The translations under genes were made by a program, and so were the position numbers. Source: Candidatus Puniceispirillum marinum IMCC1322 (lineage in GTDB: Bacteria > Pseudomonadota > Alphaproteobacteria > Puniceispirillales > Puniceispirillaceae). Taken from it: DNA of 64,000 bases. The notes under the pieces are model-generated. The model had not been told where the DNA came from. It saw only the letters and a list, made by a program, of their open reading frames with translations, and did not search any database. Below are positions 37,492 to 47,764 of this stretch, piece after piece. The DNA lies in the NCBI RefSeq assembly GCF_000024465.1, contig NC_014010.1, positions 2,207,001 to 2,271,000 of the forward strand, given 5' to 3'. Within the stretch, counting starts at the first letter, position 1, and every line of letters starts with the position of its first letter.

Positions 37492-38772
37492 CTAGAGTTT
37501 TAATCGGTCGCGCAGTTTGTACCATGCCATACCTAGTGCCAGCGCTGGTGTCCGGAAAATGCCGCCCGGGAAGGGCAGATGTTTGAGTTGCGTCATCACG
37601 TCAAAAACGGCGCCATTGCCGCTGATGGCATCGGCAATGATATGGCCTGCCTGTCCAGTCAGGGCGACGCCGTGCCCCGAAAAGCCCTGTACGAAATAGA
37701 CATCATCGTTGGTGCGGCCAAAATGCGGAATGCGGTTCACCGTAATGCCGATCTTGCCTGACCATATCTGTTCAATATCAGCGCCAGCCAGCATCGGGAA
37801 AACAGCTTCCATGCGATGGCGCAAATCACGTTCCAGATTGCCGATCTGAACATTTGTATAGCTGGCGCGCCCTCCAAAGATCATCCGGCCATTGGCGTCA
37901 ATCCGGTAATAATTGAGGGCGGCATTGCAATCGGATACCGCCACGCCGGTGGGTAAAATTGCCTTTATCATATTATCCGATAGGGGCTTTGTGGCCAGAA
38001 TTGACGAGGTTACCTGTGCTAGTCTGCGGCGCATATGGGGTAATGCGAGGTCCCCAAGATAAGCATTACCGCATAGGACAATGATCCTGGGCTGGATCGT
38101 TTTGCCATCAGCCGTGGTGAGGAATTTTTCCGGTTTCGTGACAAGCCTTGTGATTGGTGTGTTTTCATAAATCCGTGCCCCTGCCGCCTGTGCCGCAGTG
38201 GCTAGCCCCAGCAGATATTTCAGGGGCTGGATATGCCCGCAACCGCTGTCATGTAAAGCGCCTACATAGGCGTCTGAACCAATATGTTTGGCTAGCGCAT
38301 TCGGATTGTCGAGACGTGTGAAATGATCATATCCGCGTGCTTCCCATTCAGTCTGCATTATGTCCAGATCGCGCATTTGCCCTTTATGCAAGGCAGCGTG
38401 CAGATAGCCAAACCGCAAGTCACAATCGATATCATAGTCAGCTACATTCTTTGTGAGCAGATCGACTGCGCCCATGCCCGCCTGCCACGCAAGATCGGCA
38501 TCGCTTGGTGAGACTTGTCGGCTAATATGGTGAAAATCATTTGGCCAGCCCTGACACACATGGCCACCATTTCGCCCTGAACCGCCTGTGCCAAGGCTAT
38601 ACGCTTCACATAGGGCAACGTCATATCCACGCTTGGCTAGGGTCAATGCTGTTGAAACGCCGGTAAGGCCACCGCCAATAATGGCGACATCACAAACCAG
38701 ATCTGTATCCAGCCGTGGATTGATTTTACGTGCGCCCGTTTCATGTGCATAGATTGAGTCGAGTATCGTCAT
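37492..38772 (-). CDS. puuB: FAD-dependent oxidoreductase, gamma-glutamylputrescine oxidase-like (copy 2)
   Basis: 426 residues of the DAO fold. The Rossmann motif GGGLTGVSTAL near 33-43 and the TGGSGRNGGHVCQGW segment near 62-76 match PuuB and related oxidases; the C-terminal FVQGFSGHGVALTG is the second FAD site. It oxidises gamma-glutamylputrescine to the aldehyde with release of ammonia and hydrogen peroxide. It is divergent from the aminotransferase at 38963 and therefore probably co-regulated with it. Confidence 0.87.
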   Translation of the reverse strand: MTILDSIYAHETGARKINPRLDTDLVCDVAIIGGGLTGVSTALTLAKRGYDVALCEAYSLGTGGSGRNGGHVCQGWPNDFHHISRQVSPSDADLAWQAGMGAVDLLTKNVADYDIDCDLRFGYLHAALHKGQMRDLDIMQTEWEARGYDHFTRLDNPNALAKHIGSDAYVGALHDSGCGHIQPLKYLLGLATAAQAAGARIYENTPITRLVTKPEKFLTTADGKTIQPRIIVLCGNAYLGDLALPHMRRRLAQVTSSILATKPLSDNMIKAILPTGVAVSDCNAALNYYRIDANGRMIFGGRASYTNVQIGNLERDLRHRMEAVFPMLAGADIEQIWSGKIGITVNRIPHFGRTNDDVYFVQGFSGHGVALTGQAGHIIADAISGNGAVFDVMTQLKHLPFPGGIFRTPALALGMAWYKLRDRLKL

Positions 38773-38842
38773 CTATGATATGACCCCATGATATTTGTTA
38801 AGGTGACATTTGTTAAGCTGTTATGATTGCTTATGAATTTTA

Positions 38843-38874
38843 TCCAGCGTAATGTTATCTTAACGTAATCTGGA
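38843..38874. promoter_or_regulatory. repeat-rich candidate operator between puuB-like and aminotransferase genes
   Basis: Within the 190-base divergent region, TCCAG (38843-38847) and CTGGA (38870-38874) flank GTTA (38854-38857) and TAAC (38861-38864), an interrupted palindrome; CGTAAT also occurs twice, 16 bases apart. It is a plausible binding site for a polyamine-responsive regulator, but no such regulator gene is adjacent. Confidence 0.4.
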
Positions 38875-38962
38875 CGCCATGGTGAACGCAAGTGTCTAAA
38901 CAGCATCATGTATATACCGTTGATGGATTATGTGACATCTACAACATGCATTCAGGTGACTG

Positions 38963-40333
38963 ATGAAAATAGATAATTCGACTTCCAGCACGTGGCAACA
39001 GATGGATGCGGCGCATCATCTTGCCCCATTTACCGATTATGCCGAGATCCGTGAACATGGCGCGCGCGTGATCACCCATGCTGATGGCCATTATATTTAT
39101 GACGGTGATGGCAATATGATACTTGATGCCATGGCAGGGTTGTGGTGTGTGAATGTTGGCTATGGACAGCAAAGCCTGGTTGATGCTGCCACAGAGCAAA
39201 TGCGCATACTTCCCTATTATAATAATTTTTTCAAAACGACAAACCAGCCTGTTGCGGCCTTGTCACAGCGACTTGCCGAGATCACGCCAGATGGGTTGAA
39301 TAATGTTTTTTATGCCAATTCGGGTTCCGAGGCGAATGATACGATCATCCGTATGGTGCGGCATTTCTGGGCGCTGGAGGGCAAGCCTGCCAAGCGCAAG
39401 ATCATTGGTCGCACCTATGGTTATCATGGCAGTACGGTTATGGCGGCAAGTATGGGCGGTATGGTGGATATGCACCGCCAGGCCGCCGATCAGCCTGATT
39501 TTGAACATATCCGTCCACCTTATGCCTTTTTGTATCAGGGGAATAGTGATGAGGCTGAATTTGCGGCACATTCGGCATCGCTGCTGGAAGACAAGATTGT
39601 CGAAGTTGGTGCAGATAATGTTGCGGCCTTTATCGCCGAGCCGATCCAAGGTGCGGGCGGTGTGATTATTCCACCGGCAGGTTATTTTGATCATATACAG
39701 GCTATTTGTAAGCGGCATGATATTCTGTTTATCGCCGATGAGGTGATCACTGGTTTTGGACGCACGGGTCACTGGTTTGCCAGTCAGGCCATGGGGCTTG
39801 CCCCTGATATGATGACATTGGCCAAGGGTCTGACATCGGGTTATGTGCCAATGTCGGCGGTCATGGTTGGTGATCGTGTTGCGCAGCGTCTGATCGCGGA
39901 TGGCGGTGAATTCTATCATGGCTTTACATATTCGGGGCATCCGGTGGCATCGGCGGTGGCGCTGGCTAATCTTGATTTGATTGAAGAGCTTGGTCTGGTG
40001 ACGCGAGTTCGCGATGAAACCGGGCCCTATCTGGCATCTGCTTTGGCACGCCTTGCCGATCATCCGATTGTCGGTGAGGTGCGCTCTTATGGCATGCTTG
40101 GCGCGATCGAACTTGTCAAAAGTAAGGATGGCCCTACGCTGTTTGAAGATGTTGGCAAGGCTGGTGCGCTGTGCCGCGATCATGCGATTGCGCATGGCAT
40201 GATGATGCGGGCTGTACGTGATGGCATGATCATGTCACCGCCGCTAACCTTTACAACACAAGATATTGACAAGATGGTCGATATTGTCACCCTTGCACTG
40301 GATAAAACCGCCGCGGATCTGGGAATTACCTGA
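38963..40333 (+). CDS. class III aminotransferase, putrescine:pyruvate type (SpuC-like)
   Basis: 456 residues. [19 protein letters not shown] and the PLP lysine in [13 protein letters not shown] mark class III aminotransferases, and the opening block [15 protein letters not shown] is typical of putrescine/polyamine:pyruvate enzymes such as SpuC. It would make 4-aminobutanal and alanine from putrescine, a parallel route to gamma-glutamylation. The downstream glutamine synthetase-like gene is 55 bases away, in an operon. Confidence 0.88.
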   Translation: MKIDNSTSSTWQQMDAAHHLAPFTDYAEIREHGARVITHADGHYIYDGDGNMILDAMAGLWCVNVGYGQQSLVDAATEQMRILPYYNNFFKTTNQPVAALSQRLAEITPDGLNNVFYANSGSEANDTIIRMVRHFWALEGKPAKRKIIGRTYGYHGSTVMAASMGGMVDMHRQAADQPDFEHIRPPYAFLYQGNSDEAEFAAHSASLLEDKIVEVGADNVAAFIAEPIQGAGGVIIPPAGYFDHIQAICKRHDILFIADEVITGFGRTGHWFASQAMGLAPDMMTLAKGLTSGYVPMSAVMVGDRVAQRLIADGGEFYHGFTYSGHPVASAVALANLDLIEELGLVTRVRDETGPYLASALARLADHPIVGEVRSYGMLGAIELVKSKDGPTLFEDVGKAGALCRDHAIAHGMMMRAVRDGMIMSPPLTFTTQDIDKMVDIVTLALDKTAADLGIT

Positions 40334-40388
40334 TCCAGCATGGTTTGATATGATTTGCGGCAGACAAAATTAGATCGCAGGAGATCTT

Positions 40389-41729
40389 ATGAGTTTTGAC
40401 ATGAAAAACTGGCTGAAAGAACAGTCAATCACCGAAGTTGAATGTCTGGTAAGTGATATTTCAGGTATCCCGCGTGGTAAAATCCTGCCGGTTCAGAAAT
40501 TTGTTTCGGCGCTGGAAACAGGCGGATTACGGTTGCCAGAATATGTATTCGGGCAGTCAGTGACAGGTGAATATCATGATAGCGAAGTGCTGAATGAAAT
40601 TGGCAGTGATGTCATTCTGATTCCTGACCAATCAACATGCCGGCTTGTGCCATGGTATAGCGAGCCAACAGCACAGGTGATCCATGATGCGACAAATACC
40701 GACGGAGATGAGGTTGCTTTTGCGCCGCGGGCGGTATTAAAGAATGTGCTTGGACTGTTTGAGAAAGCAGGTCTTGAGCCGGTTGTTGCGCCTGAGCTGG
40801 AATTTTTTCTTGTCGAACAAAGCGCCGATGCGAATAACCCGCTGGTCACCCCAACGGGGCGTTCAGGGCGTGCTGAAAAAGCCAAACAGGCCTATGGCAT
40901 TGATGCGGTAAATGAATTTGATCCGCTTTTTGAAGAAATCTATGATCATTGTGAAGCGCAAGGCCTCGATGTTGACACATTGAGCCATGAATCCGGTGCC
41001 GCACAGATGGAAATAAATTTCAATCATGGCGATGCGCTGGAATTGGCAGACCAAGCGTTTCTGTTCAAGCGCACAGTGCGCCAGACCGCGCTTAACCACA
41101 ATGTTCACGCGACGTTCATGGCCAAACCTATGCAGGATCAGCCTGGCAGTTCGATGCATATTCACAGCTCGATCAAGAATAAGAAAACAGGCAAAAATAT
41201 TTTTGTGAATGATGATGGGTCAGATAGTGATGCCTTTTATCACGCTTTGGCTGGCATGCAGCGTTATCTTGTCGGGGCGATGGCGCTAATGGCGCCTTAT
41301 GTGAATTCCTATAGGCGGCGAACGGGTGCCGAGGACTCGCCAGCCAATCTGGCATGGGGCGTCGATAACCGTACTGTTGGTTTGCGCGTGCCTTTCGGTG
41401 GGCAGTCAAGCCGACGGATCGAAAACCGTATTCCGGGTGCCGATGCGAATCCGTATCTGGCGATTGCGGCGACGCTGGCGGCTATCTGGCTTGGTTTGCA
41501 GGAAGAAAGGCGGCCGACAAAGCCGCGTAATGTCAGCGCCGAAGGGCTTGAAACGCTACCTAAGAATCTGGATGTTGCACTTGATGTACTGGAAAAGGCC
41601 AAGGCACTGCATCCGGTGCTTGGTGAAGAATTTGTCAAATTATTTGTTGAGGTCAAACGTGCCGAAGCTGACGAATTTCTGGAAGTTATCAGCCCGTGGG
41701 AACGCGAATATCTATTGCTGAATGTCTAG
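40389..41729 (+). CDS. puuA: glutamine synthetase-family protein, gamma-glutamylputrescine synthetase-like (copy 2)
   Basis: 446 residues. GS motifs: PELEFFLVE, SHESGAAQMEINFNHGDA, PGSSMHIHSS and DNRTVGLRVPFGG. Closely resembles PuuA/SpuB proteins that join glutamate and putrescine with ATP. A GCAGGAGATC site lies before the ATG. Operon with the SpuC-like aminotransferase; the puuB-like gene is divergent upstream, so copy 2 is the better candidate for the classical Puu role. Confidence 0.88.
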   Translation: MSFDMKNWLKEQSITEVECLVSDISGIPRGKILPVQKFVSALETGGLRLPEYVFGQSVTGEYHDSEVLNEIGSDVILIPDQSTCRLVPWYSEPTAQVIHDATNTDGDEVAFAPRAVLKNVLGLFEKAGLEPVVAPELEFFLVEQSADANNPLVTPTGRSGRAEKAKQAYGIDAVNEFDPLFEEIYDHCEAQGLDVDTLSHESGAAQMEINFNHGDALELADQAFLFKRTVRQTALNHNVHATFMAKPMQDQPGSSMHIHSSIKNKKTGKNIFVNDDGSDSDAFYHALAGMQRYLVGAMALMAPYVNSYRRRTGAEDSPANLAWGVDNRTVGLRVPFGGQSSRRIENRIPGADANPYLAIAATLAAIWLGLQEERRPTKPRNVSAEGLETLPKNLDVALDVLEKAKALHPVLGEEFVKLFVEVKRAEADEFLEVISPWEREYLLLNV

Positions 41730-41788
41730 GGTTGTGGGCATCCTGCCCCTGCCAGATATTTACCGTTACATGTTGAGTTAAGTGAGCC

Positions 41789-42844
41789 ATGACCATGCAG
41801 ACCAGATTGACAATTCGCCGCCCTGATGACTGGCATCTGCACCTGCGTGATGGTGATATGCTACAGGCGGTGATCGCGGATACAACACGGCATTTTGGCC
41901 GCGCGATCATTATGCCCAATCTGGTGCCGCCTGTGGTGACAGCAAAAGATGCGGCGGCCTATCGCGACCGTATTATGGCAGCTTGTCCTCTTCACGCCGA
42001 TTTTGCGCCCTTGATGACGCTGTATCTGACGGAAACAACTGATGCCGATGATGTGGCGCTGGCGGCCGAAGCAGGTCTTGTACATGCGGTCAAATTATAT
42101 CCGGCAGGTGCCACCACCAATTCGGCATCGGGCGTTCGTGATTTTGACAAGGTGATACCGGTGCTGGAACGCATGGCTGAAATTGGTCTGCCGCTATGTG
42201 TGCATGGCGAGGTGACCGATAAGGATGTTGATATATTTGATCGTGAGGCAGTCTTTATCGAGCGTGTGCTGATACCGCTGCGTGTGCGGGTGCCGGCATT
42301 GCGTGTCGTGTTTGAACATGTAACCACAAGTGATGGCGTCGATTATGTGACTGGCGGCGGTGACAATATCGCCGCCACAATCACAACGCATCATCTGTTC
42401 ATCAACCGGAATGATATTCTGGTCGGCGGGATACGCCCACATAATTATTGTCTGCCGGTGGCCAAGCGTGAATCACATCGGCGCGCCCTTGTCAGTGCCG
42501 CCACGTCAGGCGCAGCTTCATTCTTTTTAGGGACGGATAGCGCGCCGCATCTGGATGCGGCCAAATTATCGGCTTGTGGCTGTGCTGGGATCTATACCGC
42601 GCCTAATACGATGTCATGCCTTGCCCATATTTTTGATCAGGCAGATGCGCTGGCGAATCTTGAGGCTTTCACTTCGCTGAATGGCCCGGCCTTTTACCGG
42701 CTTCCCCCTAATGACACAAAAATTAATCTGATACGCCGTGATCATCCGGTGACCTACCCGCAAGCGCGCAAGACACCCGACGGCGATGTTACTATTTTTG
42801 ATTGCGGGGTGCCGCTATATTGGGATGTTGAAACAACGGAATAG
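41789..42844 (+). CDS. pyrC: dihydroorotase (class II, E. coli type)
   Basis: 351 residues. The HLHLRDG motif (zinc ligands) is at about 14-20, the carboxylated lysine in [12 protein letters not shown] near 95, further histidines in CVHGEVTD and FEHVTT, and the catalytic aspartate in GTDSAPH. It cyclises carbamoyl aspartate to dihydroorotate in pyrimidine synthesis. Fifty-nine bases after the puuA-like stop; functionally unrelated to it. Confidence 0.95.
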   Translation: MTMQTRLTIRRPDDWHLHLRDGDMLQAVIADTTRHFGRAIIMPNLVPPVVTAKDAAAYRDRIMAACPLHADFAPLMTLYLTETTDADDVALAAEAGLVHAVKLYPAGATTNSASGVRDFDKVIPVLERMAEIGLPLCVHGEVTDKDVDIFDREAVFIERVLIPLRVRVPALRVVFEHVTTSDGVDYVTGGGDNIAATITTHHLFINRNDILVGGIRPHNYCLPVAKRESHRRALVSAATSGAASFFLGTDSAPHLDAAKLSACGCAGIYTAPNTMSCLAHIFDQADALANLEAFTSLNGPAFYRLPPNDTKINLIRRDHPVTYPQARKTPDGDVTIFDCGVPLYWDVETTE

Positions 42845-42856
42845 ATGCTGGGTAAT

Positions 42857-43768
42857 TTACAGTTTGCTTTCCCTGATGCCGTGATTCGGCCGCATCGATT
42901 TATCGGCGCGTGCTTCACGATGGGTGATATAGGCGGTTGATAGAAAGATCACCGCACCACCTATCCATGTCCATATATCCGGCACTTCGCTGAAAATGAA
43001 CCATGCAACCACGGCAGCAAAAGGCAGCTTCACGAATTCGAGATGTTGCAAGCTGGTTATTTCGACAAGTCCACAAGCGCGGGTAAAGCAGATATGCGCA
43101 ATTGTTGCCGCCAAGGTCAGGCAAATCAAAAGCACCCATCCCTCCATATCAGGCCATTGCCAGACAAAGTAGGCGGGCACAAAGGATATTGGTGCCTGAA
43201 TAACAACCATCCACAGAACTATGGCATTTACCGACTCGGTTTCGGTCATCTTTTTCACTAACAGGCTAGCACCGGCAATACATAATGACCCAACAAGTGC
43301 CAGCATGGCACCAAGTGATACTTCGCTTATGCCAGGTTGTAGAATAAGCAAAGCGCCAAAAAATCCAATAATGATCGCAATGATCCGCCGAATACGGATG
43401 ATTTCGCCCAGAAACATAGCGGCCCCAAGCGTGATAAAGAGTGGACAGGTAAAATTAAGCGCCGTTACTTCGGCAAGTGGAATTAATGTCACCGCGGTAA
43501 AGCCGGCAGCCATGCCAATAAAATTGACGATGCCCCGATATATAAAAAGGCGTGGGCGTACCATTTTGATGGTCTTGATGCCGGATCGCAAAATGAGAGG
43601 CAAAAGACATAATGCCCCAAGGAAATTACGAAAAAACACCACCTCCATGACCGGAATTGTTTGCGACGACAAACGGATAAATACCCCCATGACGGTGAAC
43701 AGCAACATGGCCGCAAGCATCAGTAATGTTGCCTGCCATTCGGTCGATAGTCGGTTAAAGGCGTGCAT
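42857..43768 (-). CDS. EamA/DMT superfamily transporter
   Basis: 303 residues with ten membrane helices and two EamA repeats; the RNFLGALCLLPL block near helix 2 and PLAEVTALNFTCPLF near helix 4 are typical of RarD/RhaT-related exporters. Substrate unknown. It converges on pyrC with a 12-base gap and is divergent from the CmcJ-like gene. Confidence 0.87.
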   Translation of the reverse strand: MHAFNRLSTEWQATLLMLAAMLLFTVMGVFIRLSSQTIPVMEVVFFRNFLGALCLLPLILRSGIKTIKMVRPRLFIYRGIVNFIGMAAGFTAVTLIPLAEVTALNFTCPLFITLGAAMFLGEIIRIRRIIAIIIGFFGALLILQPGISEVSLGAMLALVGSLCIAGASLLVKKMTETESVNAIVLWMVVIQAPISFVPAYFVWQWPDMEGWVLLICLTLAATIAHICFTRACGLVEITSLQHLEFVKLPFAAVVAWFIFSEVPDIWTWIGGAVIFLSTAYITHREARADKSMRPNHGIRESKL

Positions 43769-43880
43769 CGAAGCCCGCTTTCTGAAGGATGAATGAGTCG
43801 TGTCTCACCATTCTATCGCTAATTGGTACTTTGACAAAGCGCTAAGCTATGGTGAAGATGAATAGGTTTTAATCTTATGT

Positions 43881-44696
43881 TTGGAATCTGGTTTGGAACG
43901 GACATCGGTAATAGCGCCATTGCAATATATTGCCGCACGCGGGGCGGTGGCAGAATTTGTCGCGTCACAGGCAGGTGGGGCGGCCGCAACGCATCCGGGC
44001 GAATATAATATCGTCGATGTCGAGATTGCAAATGGGCGCGGCCAGAATTTCAGCATTGACCGTGAAGGGTTTCAACTGGTTGCCCAGCCAAGTGCGGTCA
44101 GCGATTTTTATGACGATCTGTTGATCAGTGATATTTATGAGGCCGAAGTCAAGGCATTGATAAAGTCGGTGACAGGCGCAGATCAAGTGCATATTTTTGA
44201 TCACACACGGCGCGCAGCAACCGACAGTTTGCGCAAGGCGGTTAAATCGCGCGAACCAGCATCGGTTATCCATAATGACTATACAGATTTTTCCGCGATC
44301 CAGCGCCTGCGTGACCTTTTGCCCGATCAGGCTGAAGACCGGCTACAGAAACGGTTTGCAATCGTCAATGTCTGGCGGTCAATCCATGGCACAGTTGAAA
44401 CCTTTCCCATGGCTTTTTGCGACTCAACAAGCGTTGTGATTGATGATCTGGTAGCTGTCAAACGGTTATCGAATGACCGCATTGGTGAAATTCAATATGC
44501 CTTGCACAACCCCAATCATCGCTGGTTTTACTTTCCAGCGATGAAGATGGATGAGGCAGCGTTAATCAAAACCTATGACTCGGCAACTGATGGCAGGGCG
44601 CGCTTTACCATCCATAGTGCCTTTGATGATCCATCGGCGGCGGCTGATGCTGCCCCACGCCAAAGTATCGAGACACGTTGTTTCGTATTCTTTTGA
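43881..44696 (+). CDS. CmcJ/NvfI-family putative non-haem iron oxygenase
   Basis: About 271 residues. The core IFDHTRR ... VIHNDYTDFSA near 114-152 and NVWRSIHG near 180 match the CmcJ/NvfI family, relatives of 2-oxoglutarate iron oxygenases; the His-x-Asp of HNDY is the likely iron-ligand pair. The start is unclear: TTG 43881 and TTG 43893 (which has a GGA closer by) are in frame, and no ATG is. A TTGACA box lies at 43831. It precedes two photolyase genes and may be part of a light-stress cluster. Reaction unknown. Confidence 0.7.
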   Translation: MESGLERTSVIAPLQYIAARGAVAEFVASQAGGAAATHPGEYNIVDVEIANGRGQNFSIDREGFQLVAQPSAVSDFYDDLLISDIYEAEVKALIKSVTGADQVHIFDHTRRAATDSLRKAVKSREPASVIHNDYTDFSAIQRLRDLLPDQAEDRLQKRFAIVNVWRSIHGTVETFPMAFCDSTSVVIDDLVAVKRLSNDRIGEIQYALHNPNHRWFYFPAMKMDEAALIKTYDSATDGRARFTIHSAFDDPSAAADAAPRQSIETRCFVFF

Positions 44697-44746
44697 CATT
44701 ACATATGAATAAGCACTGATGCAGTTTTGTTTTGGAAAGAGTTACT

Positions 44747-46180
44747 ATGGCGTCATCTATCATTATCCATTGGTTCCGCCAAGATTTGCGTCTGGCCGAT
44801 AATCCGTCTTTGGTTGCGGCGGCGCAGGCTGGTGATGTGTTGCCGCTTTTTATCCTTGATGATGACAATGCAGGTGATCACAAAACAGGTGCCGCCGGAC
44901 GGAGTTGGCTTCATCATGCGCTGAACGCGTTAAATATGTCACTGGATGGTAAATTATGTGTGATGCGTGGCGATCCTGTCGATATCATCCCCAAACTTGT
45001 TGCCAAGGTCGGGGCATCGGGCGTGTTCTGGAACCGCTGTTATGAACCATGGCGCATCGCCCGCGACAAAATGTTAAAGACCAATTTGACCAATAATAAT
45101 ATTCAGGTTGAGAGCTTTAACGGGTCGTTATTATGGGAGCCATGGACAGTTTTGAAAGGTGATGGCACACCGTATCGCGTCTTTACGCCTTTTTACCGGC
45201 GGGGGTGCCTTAATGCAGCCCCACCGCGTTTACCGCTAGCCAGACCCGACGCCATGCAGTTGGTTGCTGATCCCGAGTCGTCTATGTCGATTGATGCGCT
45301 TAATTTGCTTCCGGATCATGATTGGGGCGCGAAAATGGCTTCCCATTGGCAGATTGGTGAGGCAGCCGCAATGACCCGTCTGCATGATTTTGTCGAAGGG
45401 GGACTCAATGGCTATAAGGATGGTCGCAATTTTCCAGCACGTCCACATACGTCGAGGCTGTCAGCGCATCTGCATTGGGGGGAAATTTCGCCGAATATGG
45501 CGTGGTATGCGGCCATTGAAAAGCGCGATCAAGCTGGCTTTGATAATGATATAGATGTGTTCCTGTCCGAACTTGGCTGGCGCGAATTTTCGCATTCTCT
45601 ATTATATCATTTTCCACATTTACCAAGACAGAATTTGCAACCCAAATTTGACAGTTTTCCATGGCAAAGCGATGACAATGCTTTGCGCGCGTGGCAACAG
45701 GGCAAAACCGGATATCCCATCATTGATGCTGGCATGCGCGAATTATGGGAAACAGGTTATATGCATAATCGGGTGCGGATGATTGTCGGGTCATTTCTGG
45801 TCAAAAATCTGCTATTGCATTGGCATCATGGTGAAGCATGGTTCTGGGATTGTCTGGTTGATGCCGATCTTGCCAATAACAGTGCTGGCTGGCAATGGAT
45901 TGCCGGATGTGGCGCTGATGCGGCACCTTATTTCCGGGTTTTCAATCCGATCACGCAAGGCACTAAATTTGACGCTGATGGCAGTTATACCCGCCGGTTT
46001 GTGCCAGAGTTGGCCACCTTGCCAAACAAATATCTTTTCAGTCCGTGGGAAGCCCCCGCGCTTGAATTACAGGCTGCCGGTATAACGCTTGGAAAGGACT
46101 ATCCAAACCCCATTGTCGATGTGAAGCGGTCGCGTGAAGCGGCGCTGGCGGCCTTTGCCACGACACGAGTCGAGCCATGA
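44747..46180 (+). CDS. phr: deoxyribodipyrimidine (CPD) photolyase, class I
   Basis: 477 residues from ATG 44747. N-terminal antenna-binding Rossmann-like domain begins IHWFRQDLRLADN; the helical FAD domain includes WNRCYEPWR, ELGWREFSHSLLYHFPHL, the MHNRVRMIVGSFLVKNLL helix and DADLANNSAGWQWIAG. It repairs UV-induced cyclobutane pyrimidine dimers using blue light. Sixteen bases before the second photolyase gene, so both are co-transcribed. Confidence 0.93.
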   Translation: MASSIIIHWFRQDLRLADNPSLVAAAQAGDVLPLFILDDDNAGDHKTGAAGRSWLHHALNALNMSLDGKLCVMRGDPVDIIPKLVAKVGASGVFWNRCYEPWRIARDKMLKTNLTNNNIQVESFNGSLLWEPWTVLKGDGTPYRVFTPFYRRGCLNAAPPRLPLARPDAMQLVADPESSMSIDALNLLPDHDWGAKMASHWQIGEAAAMTRLHDFVEGGLNGYKDGRNFPARPHTSRLSAHLHWGEISPNMAWYAAIEKRDQAGFDNDIDVFLSELGWREFSHSLLYHFPHLPRQNLQPKFDSFPWQSDDNALRAWQQGKTGYPIIDAGMRELWETGYMHNRVRMIVGSFLVKNLLLHWHHGEAWFWDCLVDADLANNSAGWQWIAGCGADAAPYFRVFNPITQGTKFDADGSYTRRFVPELATLPNKYLFSPWEAPALELQAAGITLGKDYPNPIVDVKRSREAALAAFATTRVEP

Positions 46181-46196
46181 GTAGAGAGGTTTCGTG

Positions 46197-47744
46197 ATGG
46201 CAGATACGAGTGGCGCACTTCGACTGGTTCTGGCAGACCAGTTGACGCATGATCTTGCCAGCTTGTGCGATATCAATATGGCTGATGATGTGGTGATGTT
46301 GTGCGAAGTGCAGGATGAAGTCACCTATGTCCGGCACCACAAGCGCAAGGTCGCTTTTCTGTTTTCAGCGATGCGCCATTTTGCCGAAGAATTGCGCCGA
46401 AAGGGCATCACAGTTCATTATGTAACCCTTGATGATTCCAAAAATACAGGCAGTTTTACCAGTGAGGTTGGCCGGGCAATCACCTTGTTCGCTCCGGATC
46501 GACTCATTCTAACCGAACCTGGAGAATATCGCGTGCGTGCGGCTATGGATGAATGGCGGCAGGTGCTGGATGTCGATGTCGAGATCCGAGATGATGACCG
46601 GTTCTTGTGCACGCATGACGAATTTAGCATCTGGGCTGAAGGGCGCAAACAATTACGGATGGATTTTTTCTATCGGGACATGCGGCGGCGTTTTGACATT
46701 CTGATGCAGGGTGATACCCCGATTGGCGATAAGTGGAATTATGATGCCGATAACCGTGAGTCACCCGACCTTACGCAGGTAGTGCCAGCCCCCTATCGAT
46801 GTCCGCCAGATGACATTACCAAAGAGGTGTTGACGCTTGTGGCGGCGCGATGTGCGGATCATTTTGGCAGTCTTGAAGATTTCGACTTTGCCGTAACGCG
46901 AAAAGGCGCGCTTGAAGTGCTGGCAAAATTCATTGATGAACGCTTGCCTTTATTTGGCAAATTTCAGGATGCGATGATTGAGGATGAGCCATGGATGTAT
47001 CACAGCCATATCGGTTTTTACCTGAATGCGGGATTGCTGACGCCGCTGGAAGTCATCAAAGCTGTCGAGCAGGAATATCATAACGGTAATGCGCCACTAA
47101 ATGCGGTCGAAGGATTTATCCGCCAGATTTTGGGATGGCGGGAATTTATACGCGGTATTTACTGGCTGAAAATGCCAGGTTATGCGGCGCTGAATTACCT
47201 TGAAGCATCCCGGCCTTTGCCAGCGTTATTCTGGACCGGGGACACGCGGATGAACTGCATGCGGCAATCGATTTCCCAGACCGCGCGTTATGCCTATGCG
47301 CATCATATCCAGAGGTTGATGGTGCTTGGAAATTTTGCCCTGCTGACGGGACTTGATCCGGTCATGGTCAATGAATGGTATCTGGTTGTATATGCTGATG
47401 CTTATGAATGGGTGGAATTACCAAATGTATCGGGCATGGTATTATTTGCCGATGGCGGCTATCTGGCCAGCAAGCCCTATGCGGCAGGGGGTGCTTATAT
47501 TAACCGGATGTCAAACTACTGCAAAAATTGCGTGTATAAAGTGACCGCAAAGTCAGGCAAGGAGGCCTGTCCGTTTAATTATCTATATTGGGATTTTCTG
47601 GCGCGAAATCGTGAAAAACTGGGGAATAATGCTCGTCTTGGTATGATGTATCGCAGTCTTGATAAGATGGCTGATGAAAAGATCACACAAGTCAAAGCTG
47701 ATGCGTTAGATTTTTTTGCCGATCTGGATAAGGGCGTCGTTTAA
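46197..47744 (+). CDS. iron-sulfur bacterial cryptochrome/photolyase (FeS-BCP, PhrB-type (6-4) photolyase)
   Basis: 515 residues from ATG 46197. Four cysteines near the C-terminus (in RMNCMR, then YCKNC and KEACPF) show spacings of 88, 3 and 13 residues, the same as the 4Fe-4S ligands of Agrobacterium PhrB. The DQLTHDL N-terminus is typical of this family. Such enzymes repair (6-4) photoproducts with FAD and a lumazine antenna. Co-transcribed with the class I photolyase and with the DUF3833 gene 20 bases on. Confidence 0.93.
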   Translation: MADTSGALRLVLADQLTHDLASLCDINMADDVVMLCEVQDEVTYVRHHKRKVAFLFSAMRHFAEELRRKGITVHYVTLDDSKNTGSFTSEVGRAITLFAPDRLILTEPGEYRVRAAMDEWRQVLDVDVEIRDDDRFLCTHDEFSIWAEGRKQLRMDFFYRDMRRRFDILMQGDTPIGDKWNYDADNRESPDLTQVVPAPYRCPPDDITKEVLTLVAARCADHFGSLEDFDFAVTRKGALEVLAKFIDERLPLFGKFQDAMIEDEPWMYHSHIGFYLNAGLLTPLEVIKAVEQEYHNGNAPLNAVEGFIRQILGWREFIRGIYWLKMPGYAALNYLEASRPLPALFWTGDTRMNCMRQSISQTARYAYAHHIQRLMVLGNFALLTGLDPVMVNEWYLVVYADAYEWVELPNVSGMVLFADGGYLASKPYAAGGAYINRMSNYCKNCVYKVTAKSGKEACPFNYLYWDFLARNREKLGNNARLGMMYRSLDKMADEKITQVKADALDFFADLDKGVV

Positions 47745-47764
47745 ATTAGGAGAGGATAGAAAGC

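Noticed and set aside
39263-40195. A 310-codon open frame on the minus strand, opposite the SpuC-like aminotransferase
   Set aside because: It lies wholly inside a clear aminotransferase gene, has no recognisable domain and an unusual His/Arg/Ile-rich composition, as expected for an antisense shadow.
41736-41748. Short inverted repeat GGGCA / TGCCC after the puuA-like stop
   Set aside because: Five base pairs with a 3-nt loop and no T tract; could be chance.
43221-43796. A 191-codon plus-strand frame opposite the DMT transporter
   Set aside because: Composition (Met, Ile, Arg-rich) and full overlap with a well-supported membrane protein show it is a shadow.
43877-44008. ATG frame beginning at 43877 in another phase over the start of the CmcJ-like gene
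   Set aside because: It stops after about 43 codons and has no homologous character; the TTG-started frame carries the family motifs.
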